Shown one piece after another: positions 43,554-52,957 of a stretch of DNA of 56,881 nt (positions are counted from its first letter, which is position 1; every line of letters starts with the position of its first letter). Made by a program: the position numbers and the translations under genes. Source of the stretch: Paenibacillus sp. DMB5 (GTDB lineage Bacteria > Bacillota > Bacilli > Paenibacillales > Paenibacillaceae); the NCBI RefSeq assembly GCF_001517085.1, contig NZ_LRAC01000145.1, positions 1-56,881 on the forward strand, given 5' to 3'. Below the pieces are notes generated by a model, which was not told where the DNA came from, did not search any database, and was given only the letters and a program-made list of their open reading frames with translations.

Positions 43554-45938
43554 TTAAGCCTTCTGTACTCTGAATACAGTAACCGAATGTGCCGGGAACT
43601 CATAATCAAAGCTGCTTGCTTCAAAGGCGATCGTCCGGCTGGACGGGCTGACCTTCAGCGGCTCGGCAAAGCTGTTCTCTGCATCCAGCTCCACTCCCGA
43701 CAGCTCATGGACCTCAGCCTGGTAAGTAGCTGCGGCCAATTCCTGCAGTTCGACTGTAACTGGAAGCGGAGTGTCCAGCACGTTGACCGCCTTGACGATC
43801 ACATCGCCGGTTGCCTCCTCCACACTTGCCGTATAATACAGCGGCTGAATGTCCGGCACACGGTCTTCTGCCGAGTTGATAACAGCCCCGTTTATTGAAG
43901 CCGTAATCACGCGGCCGCTGACATGCAGCTCCAGCTCATAATCGGTATCATTCTCCACAGTGAACAGGCTTTGAGTCATGCAGGAGCCCCGGCCGTCAGT
44001 TACCGCACTCAGCGTGCTGTCCTGGTTCTGCCAGCCGCCAAGCTCCCAGTTCAGCCGGTTCTTGCAATCCTGCATGCCGAAGAAGATCAGGAAGGCGCGG
44101 ACGCCGCCTGTTTTGCGGGCAGTCAATCTGAGCGTATAATCACTCCAGTCCGTTTCCCCCAGCAGGAATGAACGCTGTTCTTCCTCTTTGCTCGCAGTGC
44201 CTTCCGTATCATTAAGCTCGACAGGCGCTTCGATCATCTTCTGTTCACCTGTAAGATTGTTGATCAGCGTAATGTTGCTGTACGTAACGGCAGATTTCTC
44301 TGCAGCCAGGACAATGCTGCCCTTCACCGGCTCCTGAACAGGCTCCGGCTTCTCCGGAAGATTCTCGGCAGCAATTCTCAGCAGCCGGTCCCCCTGATGG
44401 TTCATAAACAGCTTCTGTACATAATAATTCGGCGTACCGAACACCTCATGGTTATTGAACCAGATCATATCCGGCTTCCAGTTAACATAGTCGACATTGC
44501 ACAGCATCGGCGCGTAGCAGGCCAGGCCGACGGCATGGGCATTGCTCTCCAGCCGGGTCATGAATGCGGCTTCCACCAGGGCGTTATAGTAGGTATTGCC
44601 CCAGGAAGCATATTCACCAAGGAATACCTTAGGCTCATCCGCCTTGAAGCTGTCGTACCGGTCCATGTTGGCCAGGAACCACTCCGGGGACTGGTAGTAA
44701 TGCTCGTCAACCAGATCCGAGCCGTGTTCTCTGGCCGAGGCCCAGCCCCGCTCATATTCGCCGCCGGCAGCAAACGGACCGCTGCTGTTGATTACCTGAA
44801 TATGAGGATACCGCTCCTTGATCGCCTTGTGGAAATACGGATACCGCTCAAAGAACGGCTCGCCGACCTCCTCGTTGCCGATCGCGATGTATTCCAGCCC
44901 GAAGGGCTCAGGATGGCCGAGTGAGCTGCGGATTCCGCCCCACTCCGTCGTTGCGTCGCCTGTGGCGAATTCAATCAGGTCCAGTGCATCCTGAATCCAT
45001 GGTCCGAGCTCGTCAAGGGGAACGATCCGCTTGTGGTGGGGATCATAGCCGCCCGGCAGAACAGGAATGGCCTTGGCCCCGATGTCTTCGCAGAACTGGA
45101 AGTATTCGTAGTAGCCCAGACCCAGCGTCTGATTGTACTGCCAGTTATTCCGTCTCGCCGGGCGTGCAGCAAGCTCCCCGATTGTATTCTTCCAGCGGTA
45201 CATCGAATTCCGGTCATCCGGGTTCAGTGACCCGTCATGAACAAGGCAGCCGCCGGGAAAACGCATAAATTTCGGCTTCATGTCAGCCAGCAGGACGGCA
45301 ATATCCTCACGCAGTCCGTTACGGCGTCCGAGATAGGTCTTCTGAGGGAACAACGATACCAGATCAACCTCGAGTCTTCCCTGCCCGCCGGTCAGTATGA
45401 CCAGCCTGCAGGCATTGTCGGTGCAGCCAGCCGTGAGAACCGCTTCATATTTCTGCCACTGATCCGACTCTACGGTCAGCTCAGCTGAAGCACATACCGC
45501 CCCGTTGCTGTCTTCAATGAGGACACGCAACGGGGTGCTGAAGCTGTCACTGCGCCGTGCATAGAGCGAGAACAGGTAATGCTCGCCTTCCTTTACCGGA
45601 ATACCTGTATTGAAGCCGGCATTGGACAGGCCCACACCGTCTCCAGGCTCAGTGATTTCAATCACCGCATAGTGCGGGTTTTTGGGATGGAATGGGGATT
45701 CACTCGCAATGCTCAGCTCCGCACGCCCGCCTCCGCGCTCTGCCTTTTCCCAGGCTGTCAAAGCGTGGTAGGTGGGATGATCAATTGGATCGAATTCAAA
45801 CGAGCGGTTCTGGACCAGCTCCGCATACAATCCCCCGTCGGCTGCATGGTTGAGATCTTCAAAGAAAATGCCGAACAAATCGCCCAGCGGGGCTCCCGTT
45901 TGTTGCGCATACACCTTCAGCTTGGTCTGTTTATCCAT
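43554..45938 (-). CDS. Alpha-N-arabinofuranosidase, GH51
   Basis: Releases alpha-L-arabinofuranose from arabinan and arabinoxylan fragments; 794 aa, longer than the 500-aa core enzymes. It has an inserted carbohydrate-binding-like sandwich (about 60-200), the catalytic barrel with MKPKFMRFPGGCLVHD, acid/base E356 in IAIGNEEVGEPF and nucleophile E442 in VFLGEYASWGN. A second sandwich (about 575-720, ETDWSDYTLRLTARKTGG) is inserted before the C-terminal strands. This layout resembles plant-type GH51. No signal peptide. The ATG at 45938 is nine bases after AGAGGA; the ATG at 45959 has no site. First gene of the arabinan operon. Confidence 0.94.
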   Translation of the reverse strand: MDKQTKLKVYAQQTGAPLGDLFGIFFEDLNHAADGGLYAELVQNRSFEFDPIDHPTYHALTAWEKAERGGGRAELSIASESPFHPKNPHYAVIEITEPGDGVGLSNAGFNTGIPVKEGEHYLFSLYARRSDSFSTPLRVLIEDSNGAVCASAELTVESDQWQKYEAVLTAGCTDNACRLVILTGGQGRLEVDLVSLFPQKTYLGRRNGLREDIAVLLADMKPKFMRFPGGCLVHDGSLNPDDRNSMYRWKNTIGELAARPARRNNWQYNQTLGLGYYEYFQFCEDIGAKAIPVLPGGYDPHHKRIVPLDELGPWIQDALDLIEFATGDATTEWGGIRSSLGHPEPFGLEYIAIGNEEVGEPFFERYPYFHKAIKERYPHIQVINSSGPFAAGGEYERGWASAREHGSDLVDEHYYQSPEWFLANMDRYDSFKADEPKVFLGEYASWGNTYYNALVEAAFMTRLESNAHAVGLACYAPMLCNVDYVNWKPDMIWFNNHEVFGTPNYYVQKLFMNHQGDRLLRIAAENLPEKPEPVQEPVKGSIVLAAEKSAVTYSNITLINNLTGEQKMIEAPVELNDTEGTASKEEEQRSFLLGETDWSDYTLRLTARKTGGVRAFLIFFGMQDCKNRLNWELGGWQNQDSTLSAVTDGRGSCMTQSLFTVENDTDYELELHVSGRVITASINGAVINSAEDRVPDIQPLYYTASVEEATGDVIVKAVNVLDTPLPVTVELQELAAATYQAEVHELSGVELDAENSFAEPLKVSPSSRTIAFEASSFDYEFPAHSVTVFRVQKA

Positions 45939-45966
45939 TAGTTTGGGTCCTCTCTGCATAAACTTA

Positions 45967-46116
45967 TTTAGTTAATATATTTATTAATACATTTATAATT
46001 ATAAAAGTATTATAGACAGATGAACTGGAAGGAGTCAATCCATTATTATTGAAGCAGATGACTTAATATCATTTCAATGAATCAGGTTACGGTTTTTAAT
46101 TAATAAATATATTAAT
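45967..46116. promoter_or_regulatory. Operator-like inverted repeat upstream of the GH51 operon
   Basis: TTAATATATTTATTAAT at 45972-45988 recurs as its exact reverse complement at 46099-46115, 17 of 17 bases, with centres 127 bases apart. The first copy is joined to TTTAGTTAA, the half-site also seen at the LacI operator (6852-6873). The spacing suits repressor looping over the GH51 promoter. The region 45939-46232 has no gene. Confidence 0.5.
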
Positions 46117-46232
46117 CACACTCGCAACCTCAATACAAAACAGTTCCGCCCGGCCGCTTCATATCTGCTTCATATATAACAAAAAGACCCGCCTCCCTGC
46201 AGGTCCTTTCTGCATTCTTATACTCACATAGC

Positions 46233-47435
46233 TTATGATACATTTCCCTCCATACAAGCAGCATAATCGCTGACCCACGGCAGGCTGACCTTCACACTCG
46301 TTCCCACCATTATTTCCGAATTCACCTGGATCTGTCCGCCGTACATTTCGATTAATTGTTTGCAGATGGACAACCCGATACCGGTTCCTTTTTGCTTCGT
46401 GGTAAAAAACGGGTCAAAAATCCGGTTTAGCTTATCCTTCGGAATACCTGCTCCGTTATCGGTAAAAACCAGGATGATTTCGTCTGTCTCATCCTGCGTC
46501 GTAATAGTAACATCAATTCTGCCGCTGAAGGCTGTGAAGGCGTCGATGCTGTTCTTCAAAATATTCAGGAAGACCTGCTCCAGCTGCGAGGCGCTTCCCA
46601 GCGTCCACACCTGTTCTGCAGAATAATCCACATTAAGAACAATATTATCGCTGAGGATGAGCTGATTCACGATATTTACAACCCGGTGTATAACTTCAAT
46701 TACATTGAAAATTTCACCATCTCTTTGCAGGCTGTCCCCCTTCCGGGAGAGCACTAGAAAATCCGTGACCAGTCTGTTCAGGTTATCAATCTCCTTAATC
46801 GTGATATCCAGATAGCTTCGCAATTCTGCCGCCTTGATCTCGGGTTCATTCAGCCGGTTATTGATCAGTTGGGCGAAGCCCTTGATAGAAGCCAGCGGAT
46901 TGCGGATTTCATGTGCCATTCCTGCAGCCATCTGCCCCATTACTGCTATTTTTTGCTCATGCAGGCTGTCAATTTCCTCATTTCTATTAGACAGATAGCC
47001 CCTGGCAAAACCGGTAAACCGGACCCAGTTGCATTCCATCAGACGGCCGTTAAAAAACAGCCGGTTCACGGAGTCATCCACCTTCTCCTCAATAATTCCG
47101 AACATGATGTTCTGGGCTGTCAGGTTCAGATCCTTGCTCATCTCCATCATAATATCAAAGTGTTCGCCGAAGATGTCTGCGAGGAATATCCCTTGCTGGA
47201 CACCCTCCCTGTGCGAATTATCCAGAAACCGCCCATAATCGGCAGCGTTCATGTACAGGGCTTCTATCATATGTAATAAAATCGCAGTGAAGCTGGAATC
47301 CAGCAGTTCCTTATGTGATTCTATAAACCCGGCAAGACCGTTTTCCTTCCTCATTAAGGACTGATAATGACTGTCCAGAATAACCGGAACCGATAACGTT
47401 AATGATGTGCGCAACTCAACTTCACTGTATGCCAT
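46233..47435 (-). CDS. Orphan cytoplasmic histidine kinase
   Basis: 400-aa kinase without membrane helices. Residues 1-165 are a helical sensor-like region with no domain I recognise. The H box is GMAHEIRNPLASIKGFAQLI, a sporulation-kinase-like sequence. The ATPase domain has EQVFLNILKNSIDAF, FTDNGAGIPKDKL and KGTGIGLSICKQLIEMYGG, all intact. AGGGAGG lies six bases before the ATG. No response regulator gene is adjacent, so it may feed a phosphorelay such as Spo0F/Spo0A, which is inference from the H box only. Divergent from an AraC regulator. Confidence 0.88.
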   Translation of the reverse strand: MAYSEVELRTSLTLSVPVILDSHYQSLMRKENGLAGFIESHKELLDSSFTAILLHMIEALYMNAADYGRFLDNSHREGVQQGIFLADIFGEHFDIMMEMSKDLNLTAQNIMFGIIEEKVDDSVNRLFFNGRLMECNWVRFTGFARGYLSNRNEEIDSLHEQKIAVMGQMAAGMAHEIRNPLASIKGFAQLINNRLNEPEIKAAELRSYLDITIKEIDNLNRLVTDFLVLSRKGDSLQRDGEIFNVIEVIHRVVNIVNQLILSDNIVLNVDYSAEQVWTLGSASQLEQVFLNILKNSIDAFTAFSGRIDVTITTQDETDEIILVFTDNGAGIPKDKLNRIFDPFFTTKQKGTGIGLSICKQLIEMYGGQIQVNSEIMVGTSVKVSLPWVSDYAACMEGNVS

Positions 47436-47677
47436 TACTGTCCTCCCTTTACCTTAGCAGCTATATATATATTCAAGGATCACCCTAAGCACTTAGCCCA
47501 AATAAATATTCCCTATTTGAACTGTACGCTGACCCGTGCACTTTGTAAATATTGGATTACGGAAAGTTTCAGAGCCCCGGGATAACCGTCAGATATTGGC
47601 CGGATTCCGGCATTGCATGCTAAAATCATCTAAGAGAATTCTTGATGTCCACTGCTTACGGATCGGAGAGTATGAAT

Positions 47678-48574
47678 GTGAACAATCAGCAATTAACCCG
47701 GATGTATATGGAGAATCTTGAGGTACGCGTAACGGCTGCAGGATACAATCAGGTGTGGACCGACTGGCGGGAGCTGGATTACACACCCGACTACAACAAG
47801 TTTTACCTGATATGTGAAGGGGAGGGCTGGCTGAAAATCGGCGATGCCGAGTTCAGTCCGCAGCCCGGGGAATGGTTCCTGATGCCGCAGGGCATCAAGC
47901 AGTCCTTTTCTTATACCTCCGGCCCCAGGTACACAAAGTACTGGTGTCATTTTACCGCGCGGATCGGGGAACGCAATCTGTTTGATCTGCTGCAGACGCC
48001 GCTCTGGATCGACACGGAGCAGGACAGCGGGCCGATTGAGCTTTTCCGTGAGCTGCTGAAGCACCATAAAGATCCTGCCATCACTGGTCCGCTGCTCGTC
48101 AAATCCGCCATGCTCAAGCTTATAGCCCACTATCTGGAACACAGTGCCGTAACCCCGCAAGGCCTCAGGCCGGCAGCGGTATCTGAGCCGCTTCAGCAGG
48201 TCATCTCGCATATTCAGCGCTGCTATCACCGGAATCTGACCATTGAAGAGCTGGCTGAGCTGGCGCACCTGCAGCCCAATTATTTTATCCGTGTGTTTAA
48301 ACGGCAGTTCGGGACCTCCCCGATTCAATACATTAATAAAAAAAGACTCGAGGAAGCCAAGCTGCTGCTTGCAACCACTAATCTTCTGCTGTCGGAAATC
48401 GGTGACAAGGTCGGCATACCCGACATCTCCTATTTATCGAGAATATTCAAGGCATCCACCGGGTTCTCGCCCTCAGCTTACCGGCTGACCTTCAGCCGGG
48501 AGCTGTTGCAGGTAAACGCAAAAAACCTCAGCAATGAGGTTTTTTGGGCTGAACAGGCTATTTCTGTACGGTGA
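47678..48574 (+). CDS. AraC-family transcriptional regulator
   Basis: Cupin-type AraC protein, about 298 aa. Ligand part: FYLICEGEGWLKIGDAEFSP and WFLMPQGIKQSF. DNA-binding part: LTIEELAELAHLQPNYFIRV and EIGDKVGIPDISYLSRIF. The start is set at the GTG at 47678, seven bases after GGAGAG; the ATG at 47672 is only one base from that site and the TTG at 47642 has none. The last 18 codons run through a perfect terminator hairpin and the gene overlaps the convergent GH95 gene by 17 bases, so the natural stop may lie earlier. Likely regulates the fucosidase next door (inference). Confidence 0.9.
   Translation: MNNQQLTRMYMENLEVRVTAAGYNQVWTDWRELDYTPDYNKFYLICEGEGWLKIGDAEFSPQPGEWFLMPQGIKQSFSYTSGPRYTKYWCHFTARIGERNLFDLLQTPLWIDTEQDSGPIELFRELLKHHKDPAITGPLLVKSAMLKLIAHYLEHSAVTPQGLRPAAVSEPLQQVISHIQRCYHRNLTIEELAELAHLQPNYFIRVFKRQFGTSPIQYINKKRLEEAKLLLATTNLLLSEIGDKVGIPDISYLSRIFKASTGFSPSAYRLTFSRELLQVNAKNLSNEVFWAEQAISVR
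48520..48545. terminator. Bidirectional terminator inside the AraC 3' end
   Basis: Perfect inverted repeat AAAAAACCTCA / TGAGGTTTTTT with loop GCAA. It serves the convergent AraC and GH95 genes but lies within the last codons of the AraC frame and just beyond the GH95 stop. Confidence 0.85.
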
Positions 48575-50945
48575 GCGTATACCGCTTGCCGGCTTCAACC
48601 GGAAACTCGGCAATCCCATCCGTTACCGTAACATTCTCTACTCTGGTTCCGGCTTCGCTAATCTGAATCAGTTGACCGGCCAGTACCCGGCAGGTTTGTG
48701 TATGGGAGGCCGTAATAACCGCCCCGGACAAGCTTCCATTGCTCCAGTCCAGCTCTACTTCATAGCCGCCTCTGGCGCGCAGTCCTTTCACATATCCGTC
48801 CGGCCAGGAGTCCGGCAGCGCCGGCAGCAGCGCAAGGAATCCCTGATGGGACTGCAGCAGCATCTCGGCAATGCCCGAAGTGGCGGCAAAGTTGCCGTCA
48901 ATCTGAAACGGCGGATGGGCATCGAACAGATTCGCGTATACGCCGCCCTCTGCAGCCCGGTTACGCTCTGTCTCATTTTCCCTGACAAGGGTGAGCAGGT
49001 TGGAAATCAGCCGCTCTGCCCGGTTGCCGTCCCTGAAGCGGGCCCACAGGCTGATTTTCCAGCCCAGGCTCCAGCCTGTTCCGCCGTCTCCCCGGATCTC
49101 CAGCGCGGTTCTGGCTGCCCGGAACAGCTCAGGCGCTGACTGCTCCGAGATCAGCCGGCCCGGATATACACCAACCAGATGGGAGACGTGACGGTGATGG
49201 ACGTCCTCCTCCGGATAATCCTCAGACCATTCCTGCAGCCTGCCCTGCTGGTCAACGCGCAGAGGCAGCATGCGCGCCTTCGCACGCGCCAGGGTACCAG
49301 CGAACTCTTCATCCATCTGCAGCAATTCCGCTGACTCCATACAGTTGCTGAACAATTCGGCGATCAGCGACAGATCCATCGTTGCTGCTTCACTGACAGC
49401 ATGCAGTCCGCCTCCGGCTTCAAACTTATGCTCCGGAGAGGTGGAAGGTGACGTAATCAGCTCTCCATCCTCATTCTCAATCAGCCAGTCCAGGCAGAAC
49501 AGCGCCGCATCCTTCATCACCGGATACGCGGTCTCACGCAGATAATCCATATCTCCGCTGAAAAGATAATGCTCCCACAAATGCTGGGTCAGCCACACCG
49601 CGCCCATGGGCCAGAGCGTCCACACCGGATCACCGTCACCGTAAGCGCCTGCCGGGCCTGTCTGGGCCCACAGGTCGGAATTGTGATGGGCAACCCAGCC
49701 TCTGGCGCCATAGTTTACCTCGGCAGTCTTCCGGCCATTGACCGCCAGACTGCCGATATAATCAATGAACGGCTCATGCAGCTCGGCCAGATTGCACACC
49801 TCCGCCGGCCAGTAATTCATTTCGGCATTGATGTTCAGCGTATAGTTGGAGCTCCACGGAGCACGGGTCTCCTGGTTCCAGATCCCCTGCAGGTTCGCAG
49901 GCTGGGTTCCCGGCCGGGAGCTGGCGATCAGCAGATATCTGCCGTAATGAAACAGCAGCTCCACCAGCCCCGGATCACTGCTTCCGTATTCGGCGATCCG
50001 CTGGTCGGTCGGCAGATCGGCAGGAGCCTTGCCTGGCCCGAGATGCAGCTTCACTCTGTCAAAAAGCGCACGGTGATCCCGCAGGTGATCCTGCAGAACC
50101 GCAGCGTAGTCCCTGCTGCCGGCCGCCTGAATAATCCGGGCGGTCACCTCCCCGGGAATACGTTCCGGGCTGCTTGCCCTGAGCAGCGGATCGAAGCTTG
50201 TCGCTGCGCTGAAGTACAGCGTGGCCGAGGTCGCCCCGCTAAGATGCAGTCCTTCCACTCCCGCATGCAGGCTTCCGCCCTCATGTATTACTGCGAGCCT
50301 TCCCTGGAATTGCAAACCCCGGGATGCTCCGGAGGTTCCGTAACGGACCGGCTCGGCAGACGCATAATAATTCGGGTCCACATGCTCGGGAGCATGGCCG
50401 GAGATCGTAAAGTGCTCCTGCTCAAGCCGGATACTGTGGCGAAGCGGGCTGTCCAGTGCGGCAAGGAAGCTCAGCGCACCTTCCCGGCTGGCCGTCAGCC
50501 TGACGGCTATAACCTGATCCGGATGCGAGACAAGCACCTCACGCTTATACTGCACACCGCCGATCCTGTATTGTACGCTGACCAGACCGGCTGAAAGATC
50601 CAGCTTCCGACTGTAGCTTCCCCGCTCTATGGATTGTCCGTGCTCCATCGTAATATTCAGGTCCCCCAGCGGCAGGTAGGACTGCGTGTATGGGCCCATC
50701 ATTTGCTTGCTGAGCTGATCCGCCTCCCCATAGCGGCCCTGAGCAATCAGGGATCTTACCTCCGGCAATACCTCCCTGGCTCCCGGATTGTTCCATTCGC
50801 GGGGATAACCTGACCAGAGGGTATCTTCATTCAAAGCAATCCGTTCACGCTCAATACCGCCAAATACCATTGCGCCAAGATTACCGTTCCCTGCAGGCAG
50901 CGCTTCTGTCCAATAAACAGCAGGGGCAGAAAATTGTATATTCAC
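48558..50945 (-). CDS. GH95 alpha-L-fucosidase family glycosidase
   Basis: Large glycosidase, 795 aa, of the family that removes alpha-1,2-fucose (some members act on alpha-L-galactose), as on xyloglucan or mucin-type chains. N-terminal sandwich: YWTEALPAGNGNLGAMVFGG and LNEDTLWSGYPREWNNPGAR. The alpha/alpha barrel has NYTLNINAEMNYWPAEVCNL and STSPEHKFEAGGG, then GWSLGWKISLWARFRDGNRA, all GH95 landmarks. The start is taken as the GTG at 50945, with GGAGG ten bases before; the frame extends to 51059 but without a site. No signal peptide, unlike many secreted GH95 enzymes. Single gene. Confidence 0.93.
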   Translation of the reverse strand: MNIQFSAPAVYWTEALPAGNGNLGAMVFGGIERERIALNEDTLWSGYPREWNNPGAREVLPEVRSLIAQGRYGEADQLSKQMMGPYTQSYLPLGDLNITMEHGQSIERGSYSRKLDLSAGLVSVQYRIGGVQYKREVLVSHPDQVIAVRLTASREGALSFLAALDSPLRHSIRLEQEHFTISGHAPEHVDPNYYASAEPVRYGTSGASRGLQFQGRLAVIHEGGSLHAGVEGLHLSGATSATLYFSAATSFDPLLRASSPERIPGEVTARIIQAAGSRDYAAVLQDHLRDHRALFDRVKLHLGPGKAPADLPTDQRIAEYGSSDPGLVELLFHYGRYLLIASSRPGTQPANLQGIWNQETRAPWSSNYTLNINAEMNYWPAEVCNLAELHEPFIDYIGSLAVNGRKTAEVNYGARGWVAHHNSDLWAQTGPAGAYGDGDPVWTLWPMGAVWLTQHLWEHYLFSGDMDYLRETAYPVMKDAALFCLDWLIENEDGELITSPSTSPEHKFEAGGGLHAVSEAATMDLSLIAELFSNCMESAELLQMDEEFAGTLARAKARMLPLRVDQQGRLQEWSEDYPEEDVHHRHVSHLVGVYPGRLISEQSAPELFRAARTALEIRGDGGTGWSLGWKISLWARFRDGNRAERLISNLLTLVRENETERNRAAEGGVYANLFDAHPPFQIDGNFAATSGIAEMLLQSHQGFLALLPALPDSWPDGYVKGLRARGGYEVELDWSNGSLSGAVITASHTQTCRVLAGQLIQISEAGTRVENVTVTDGIAEFPVEAGKRYTLTVQK

Positions 50946-51055
50946 CAGGGTAGAACCTCCATTTATCCGGTTGATGATGTTTCCATCTAATCCTACCAAC
51001 CCCGGGCAGCCGGATGAATGTCCGATCCTATCTTTCTTTTGGAGAAAATTATCAT

Positions 51056-51277
51056 TCAATCAGAAAAATGCGGGAATCCGAAAATCCAGATCAGCACACC
51101 GAGAATCATCAGGGCTATACCGGCGATTCTGGATAAAATCAGCGGAACGCCTTTCGTATACTTTTTGGTCTCCACTTTATTAGGCGTGGTTATGTTCACG
51201 GTCACTTTGCTCTGTACAAGATACAGAAGCCCAAGAATAAACAGCGCCAAGCCTGCCAGCACCCTAAGGATCAGCAT
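51056..51277 (-). CDS. Small membrane protein with two helices, unknown function
   Basis: 73 aa: helix 1 VLAGLALFILGLLYLVQ, a polar loop (KVTVNITTPNKVETKKYTKG), helix 2 IAGIALMILGVLIWIFGF. A good GAGGGGG site lies seven bases before the ATG, supporting translation. I recognise no family. It stands alone between GH95 and the P-loop gene. Confidence 0.7.
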   Translation of the reverse strand: MLILRVLAGLALFILGLLYLVQSKVTVNITTPNKVETKKYTKGVPLILSRIAGIALMILGVLIWIFGFPHFSD

Positions 51278-51407
51278 TGTGTAACCCCCTCGTTCATAGT
51301 CATCTCTGCCGCATACCGTTCATTACCCTATAAGCTGTGCATTTAATGATACGCCCGTTTCTTTTTCCTGTGTTATTATGAATCAAAATGCTCACAGGGG
51401 GATTTAG

Positions 51408-51964
51408 ATGAAGCTGATCATTCTATTCGGGCCGCAGGCTCCGGCAAAATGACCATCGGACATGAGCTGGAAAAGATCACAGAGCTGAAGCTGTTCCACA
51501 ACCATATGACGATTGAGCTGCTTGTACCTTTTTTCGGCTTCAGTCCGGAGATGTGGGAGCTCGTCAACAAATTCCGCCAGGACATATTCGAAACGGCTGC
51601 CGGCAGCGGGCTGTATGGAATGATTTTCACCTACGTATGGGCCTTTGATCTGCAGAATGACTGGGATTACATCGAATCCGTCTGTACCATAATCGAAGAA
51701 CGGGGCGGTGAAGTATACCTGGTTGAGCTTGAGACCGCTCTTGAGGAACGGCTGGAACGGAACAAAACACCCCACCGGCTTGAGCATAAGCCCACCAAAC
51801 GGGATGTCACCCGCTCTGAGCAGAACCTGCTGCAGACGATGGAACAGCACCGGCTGAATTCTCATGAGGGGGAAATCACCAGGGAGCGTTATTTAAGAAT
51901 CAACAATACGAACCTGTCTGCCGCTGAGGTCGCACAGAGAATTAAGGAGAGCTTTCAGCTGTAG
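51408..51964 (+). pseudogene. P-loop kinase-like ATPase, frameshifted in the Walker A motif
   Basis: From the ATG at 51408 (AGGGGG six bases upstream) the frame reads KLIILFGPQAP and stops at TGA 51450. The next frame from 51449 continues MTIGHELEKITELKLFHNHM for 171 aa. Adding one base after 51440 restores GPQAxGKMTIGHELEK, a clear Walker A P-loop, giving a 185-aa protein. The fold is a nucleoside or shikimate kinase-like AAA protein; the substrate is unknown. It is 28 bases before the RarD gene on the same strand. As read here it is inactive, either from real mutation or sequence error. Confidence 0.8.
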
Positions 51965-51992
51965 TGTTTAAACGTGAAGAGGAGAATTGGAA

Positions 51993-52871
51993 ATGAATAA
52001 CGGATTGGTCAACGCTATAATCGCTTATATCATGTGGGGAATTCTCCCGCTGTATTGGAAGTTATTTAATGATGTGCCGGCAGGTGAGATTCTGTCGCAC
52101 CGGGTAGTCTGGTCGTTCGTTTTCATGGCTGTTTTCGTCGCCGTCCAGCGCCGCTGGGGTGATATCAGGCGGATTGCGGCCAGCCGCTCACAGCTGTTAT
52201 CGCTCACAGCCAGCGGACTTCTGATCGCTGTGAATTGGCTCATCTTTATCTGGGCGGTGAATAACGGGCATGTCGTCGAGACCAGTCTCGGCTATTATCT
52301 GAACCCGCTGTTTAATGTGCTCCTTGCAGTCGTCTTTCTCCATGAGAAGCCAAACCGCGGCCAATGGCTTGCGATTGCCATCGCCAGCGCCGCGGTGCTT
52401 ATTATCGCCATCAACTATGGACGTTTCCCGTGGATCGCGATCTCGCTGGCCGTGTCGTTCGGCCTGTACGGCCTGGCCAAGAAGAAGACCATACAGGATG
52501 CTTCTGTGGGCTTGCTGTCAGAGACAGCCGTAGTTTTGCCCATCGCGCTCGGCTATTGGATCTATTTGGCGGTCACAGGAGAGTCTACAGCCTGGGCGCT
52601 GTCCCCGTCGATGTTTGCCGGGTTGCTTCTCTCCGGCGCGGTAACGGCCTTGCCCCTGCTCTTTTTTGCCCGGGCAGCTGCCCGGATGTCACTGTCCGCA
52701 CTCGGCTTTGTACAATACATCGGGCCGACCATTATGCTGTTATTGAGCATATTTGTGTTTAAGGAAACGGTCTCGCCTGTTCTGCTCCTCGGCTTCGCAC
52801 TTATCTGGACAGCGCTTGTCGTATACGCCGCCTCCTCGGTCCGCAGCACAAAGCTTGCCAAGGCAAATTAA
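51993..52871 (+). CDS. RarD-type EamA-family transporter
   Basis: 292-aa membrane protein with ten helices in two EamA halves. The N-terminus (GLVNAIIAYIMWGILPLYWK, then GEILSHRVVWSFVFM) is characteristic of RarD proteins, originally named for chloramphenicol sensitivity; their substrate is not established. The ATG at 51993 is eight bases after GAGGAG; the TTG six bases earlier is too near. It follows the P-loop gene by 28 bases and is probably co-transcribed. A terminator follows. Confidence 0.92.
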   Translation: MNNGLVNAIIAYIMWGILPLYWKLFNDVPAGEILSHRVVWSFVFMAVFVAVQRRWGDIRRIAASRSQLLSLTASGLLIAVNWLIFIWAVNNGHVVETSLGYYLNPLFNVLLAVVFLHEKPNRGQWLAIAIASAAVLIIAINYGRFPWIAISLAVSFGLYGLAKKKTIQDASVGLLSETAVVLPIALGYWIYLAVTGESTAWALSPSMFAGLLLSGAVTALPLLFFARAAARMSLSALGFVQYIGPTIMLLLSIFVFKETVSPVLLLGFALIWTALVVYAASSVRSTKLAKAN

Positions 52872-52890
52872 TCATTCCCGTTAAGCCAAT

Positions 52891-52946
52891 CAAAAAGCGG
52901 CAGTCTAAAGACACTGTATTCCCGTCTATAGCTGCCACTTTTTTTG
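52891..52946. terminator. Terminator between RarD and the rhamnosidase
   Basis: AAAAAGCGGCAG pairs with CTGCCACTTTTT (one mismatch) over a 30-base loop, followed by TTT. It lies between convergent genes and can act both ways. Confidence 0.7.
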
Positions 52947-52957
52947 CAATTATCGTT

